Origin: an uncultured Novosphingobium sp.
GTDB lineage: Bacteria; Pseudomonadota; Alphaproteobacteria; Sphingomonadales; Sphingomonadaceae
DNA length: 64,000 nt
NCBI GenBank assembly: GCA_946886075.1
Contig: CAMPHR010000011.1
Location: 1-64,000 of the forward strand
Direction: 5' to 3'
Shown here: one piece after another, positions 62,536-64,000 of the stretch
Numbering within the stretch: position 1 is the stretch's first letter
How the letters are laid out: each line of letters starts with the position of its first letter
The notes under the pieces: generated by a model
What the model saw: the letters and a program-made list of their open reading frames with translations, nothing else
Databases searched by the model: none
What the model was told of the DNA's origin: nothing
Made by a program: the position numbers and the translations under genes

Positions 62536-64000
62536 TCAGCTAAGGCTATCGAGGAACCGTGCCGCCTGCTCGCGGATGGCGGCACGGTTTTCTTCCGCCA
62601 TTCTCTCCCAGTTGCGATAGGGCATGGCGAGGCGTGGGTTGCGGCGCAGCTTTCGATCATTCCGCGCGAGGAAGTCCCAATAGAGCGCGTTGAAGGGGCA
62701 CGCGTCCTCGCCCACGCGCTGCTTTACGTCATAACGGCAATGGCGGCAGTAATCGGACATGCGGTTGATATAGGCTCCGCCCGCCGCATAGGGCTTTGAT
62801 CCCAGCAACCCACCATCGGCGAACAGCGCCATGCCGAGCGTGTTGGGCATCTCCACCCATTCATAGGCATCGGCATAGACTTCCAGATACCAGACATGCA
62901 CCTGATGCGGATCGATTCCGGCGAGCAGGGCGAAGTTGCCGGTGATCATGAGCCTTTGGATGTGATGAGCATAGGCATGGTCGATCGTCTGGCCGATCGC
63001 CTGGGCCATGCAGTGCATGTCCGTGTCGCCCGTCCAGTAAAAGCCGGGCAGGTCGCGAGTGGCGCCCAGCGCGTTGCGGCGGCCATAGTCGGGTCCTTCA
63101 TGCCAATAGACGCCGCGCACATATTCTCGCCAGCCGATGATCTGGCGGATGAAGCCTTCGGCGGCGTTGAGCGGGATTTTGCCGTCGCGGAACCGCTGCT
63201 CCACCTTGCGAACCAGATCCAGCGGGTCGAGCAGGCCGCTGTTGATATAGGGGGAGAGGATCGAGTGCCACAGGAAGGGCTCTCCAGTCAGCATGGCGTC
63301 CTGATAATCGCCGAAACGGGGGAGAGCTTCGTCGAGGAAGCGCTGCTGCTGGCGTAAGGCATCCTGGTGAGTGACGGCGAACGCGAAATGGTCGAGCGAA
63401 CCGATATGGTCGGGGAAGCGCTCCGCCACCAGGGCGAGGACCTCGCGGGTGATCGGGTCGGGTTCGAAAGCGAGCGGGCGGGGCATCAATAGGTCGCGCT
63501 GGGGCGCGGGCTTGCGATTTTCGGCGTCGAAGTTCCACTGGCCGCCTTCGGGCTCGCCTTCTTCATCGAGCAGCAGGCCGGTCTTGCGGCGCATGTTGCG
63601 GTAGAAATATTCCATGCGCAGCTGGTTGCGCGCGGCCGCCCAGGTGTCGAATTCGGCGTGGGAGCAGAGGAAACGGTCGTCCTCGTGGATTGTGACGGGT
63701 AGGGCGAAGCGGCCCTCCCATTCCTCCAGCATCGCGCGGACGCGCCATTCGCCTGCTTCGGTGACGTGGATGGCGCGCGGCTTGTGGCGATCGATGGCGC
63801 GGGCGACTTCGCCGGTGAAGCTGCCGCTGTTTGCCGGATCATCGAGGCGGATGTAGTCGACGGTCCAGCCTAATTCGCGCATCCGATCGGCATGGTGGCG
63901 CATGGCCGAGAGGATGTAGGCGATCTTGGCCTTGTGGTGGCGGACGTAGGTAGTTTCGTCCGCCACTTCCATCATCAGCAGGACGCTGTCTGCGGGATCG
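62536..64000 (-). CDS. Cryptochrome/photolyase of the iron-sulfur class (FeS-BCP, PhrB-like), 5' end truncated by the window
   Basis: The frame is open through the right edge, so the N-terminus lies outside; about 488 residues are seen. RLDDPANSGSF and VTEAGEWRVRAMLEEW lie in the antenna-like domain. The FAD domain has GFIRQIIGWREYVRGVYW and HAYAHHIQRLMITGNFALLAGIDP. Four Cys, one in DTDMHCMAQ and three in SDYCRHCRYDVKQRVGEDACPF, match the [4Fe-4S] ligands of Agrobacterium PhrB. Likely a (6-4) photolyase. Its gene ends 3 nt beyond the ybaL stop, convergently. Confidence 0.92.
   Translation of the reverse strand, partial: DPADSVLLMMEVADETTYVRHHKAKIAYILSAMRHHADRMRELGWTVDYIRLDDPANSGSFTGEVARAIDRHKPRAIHVTEAGEWRVRAMLEEWEGRFALPVTIHEDDRFLCSHAEFDTWAAARNQLRMEYFYRNMRRKTGLLLDEEGEPEGGQWNFDAENRKPAPQRDLLMPRPLAFEPDPITREVLALVAERFPDHIGSLDHFAFAVTHQDALRQQQRFLDEALPRFGDYQDAMLTGEPFLWHSILSPYINSGLLDPLDLVRKVEQRFRDGKIPLNAAEGFIRQIIGWREYVRGVYWHEGPDYGRRNALGATRDLPGFYWTGDTDMHCMAQAIGQTIDHAYAHHIQRLMITGNFALLAGIDPHQVHVWYLEVYADAYEWVEMPNTLGMALFADGGLLGSKPYAAGGAYINRMSDYCRHCRYDVKQRVGEDACPFNALYWDFLARNDRKLRRNPRLAMPYRNWERMAEENRAAIREQAARFLDSLS

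Noticed and set aside
1..64000. CRISPR arrays, tRNA/rRNA genes, prophage or transposon islands
   Set aside because: All repeats seen are palindromic or dispersed without regular spacers. No tRNA-like cloverleaf or integrase/transposase motif was found in the intergenic gaps, and base composition is even apart from short intergenic patches.

Overview
The window reads as chromosomal core DNA of a sphingomonad (Alphaproteobacteria, Sphingomonadaceae; Sphingobium or Sphingomonas is the best guess). The reasons are uniformly high GC with strong third-position bias, a 420-residue soluble serine palmitoyltransferase with its own acyl carrier protein (the sphingolipid route typical of this family), split glycine decarboxylase genes, bacterial homologues of mitochondrial complex I accessory subunits, and dispersed palindromic repeats containing GCCCTGAGCCTGTCGAAGG. 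I see no prophage, transposase, CRISPR array, rRNA or tRNA.

Layout. 0-4.3 kb: nagZ-scpA-scpB-tatA-tatB-tatC, a rightward run for peptidoglycan recycling, chromosome condensation and twin-arginine export. 4.3-8.6 kb: an entericidin-like lipoprotein and a SleB-type cell-wall hydrolase (minus strand), a cysteine synthase (plus strand), then two uncharacterised membrane-protein genes. 8.7-27.5 kb: a complete division and cell-wall (dcw) cluster, mraZ-rsmH-ftsL-ftsI-murE-murF-mraY-murD-ftsW-murG-murC-murB-ddl-ftsQ-ftsA-ftsZ, mostly joined by 1-4 nt stop/start overlaps and interrupted only by two palindromic repeat elements. 27.6-30.9 kb: a TPR/SPOR protein, a dGTPase-like HD hydrolase and a small unknown. 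31.0-35.9 kb: a tandem glycine riboswitch followed by gcvT-gcvH-gcvPA-gcvPB, with a DUF938-like methyltransferase coupled to the end.

36.6-41.6 kb holds a possible membrane-lipid neighbourhood: a Tam41-like (CDP-diacylglycerol synthase type) protein, a hybrid histidine kinase, serine palmitoyltransferase and its acyl carrier protein, then an NDUFS4-like subunit. 41.6-49.2 kb (mostly minus strand): HrpB helicase, a TSUP permease, polyprenyl diphosphate synthase, a divergent chorismate mutase, and a tightly overlapped set of metallopeptidase-ccmA-ccmB-EamA. 49.2-56.2 kb: pterin dehydratase, a lipoprotein overlapping a patatin-like phospholipase, an EEP-family hydrolase, radA, a CvpA-like protein and an NDUFA9-like epimerase. 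56.2-64 kb: proB, obgE, a GNAT acetyltransferase, rpmA/rplU, two small membrane proteins, a YbaL-type cation/proton antiporter, and a photolyase of the iron-sulfur class cut by the right edge.

Most of the window is ordinary housekeeping DNA, and I did not find a convincing new multi-gene system. The points most worth following are the Tam41-like protein beside sphingolipid genes, three 10-bp-phased TCCC repeats upstream of mraZ that look like its operator, an unlisted 41-residue ORF with a hairpin ahead of ybaL, and several repeat/hairpin elements.
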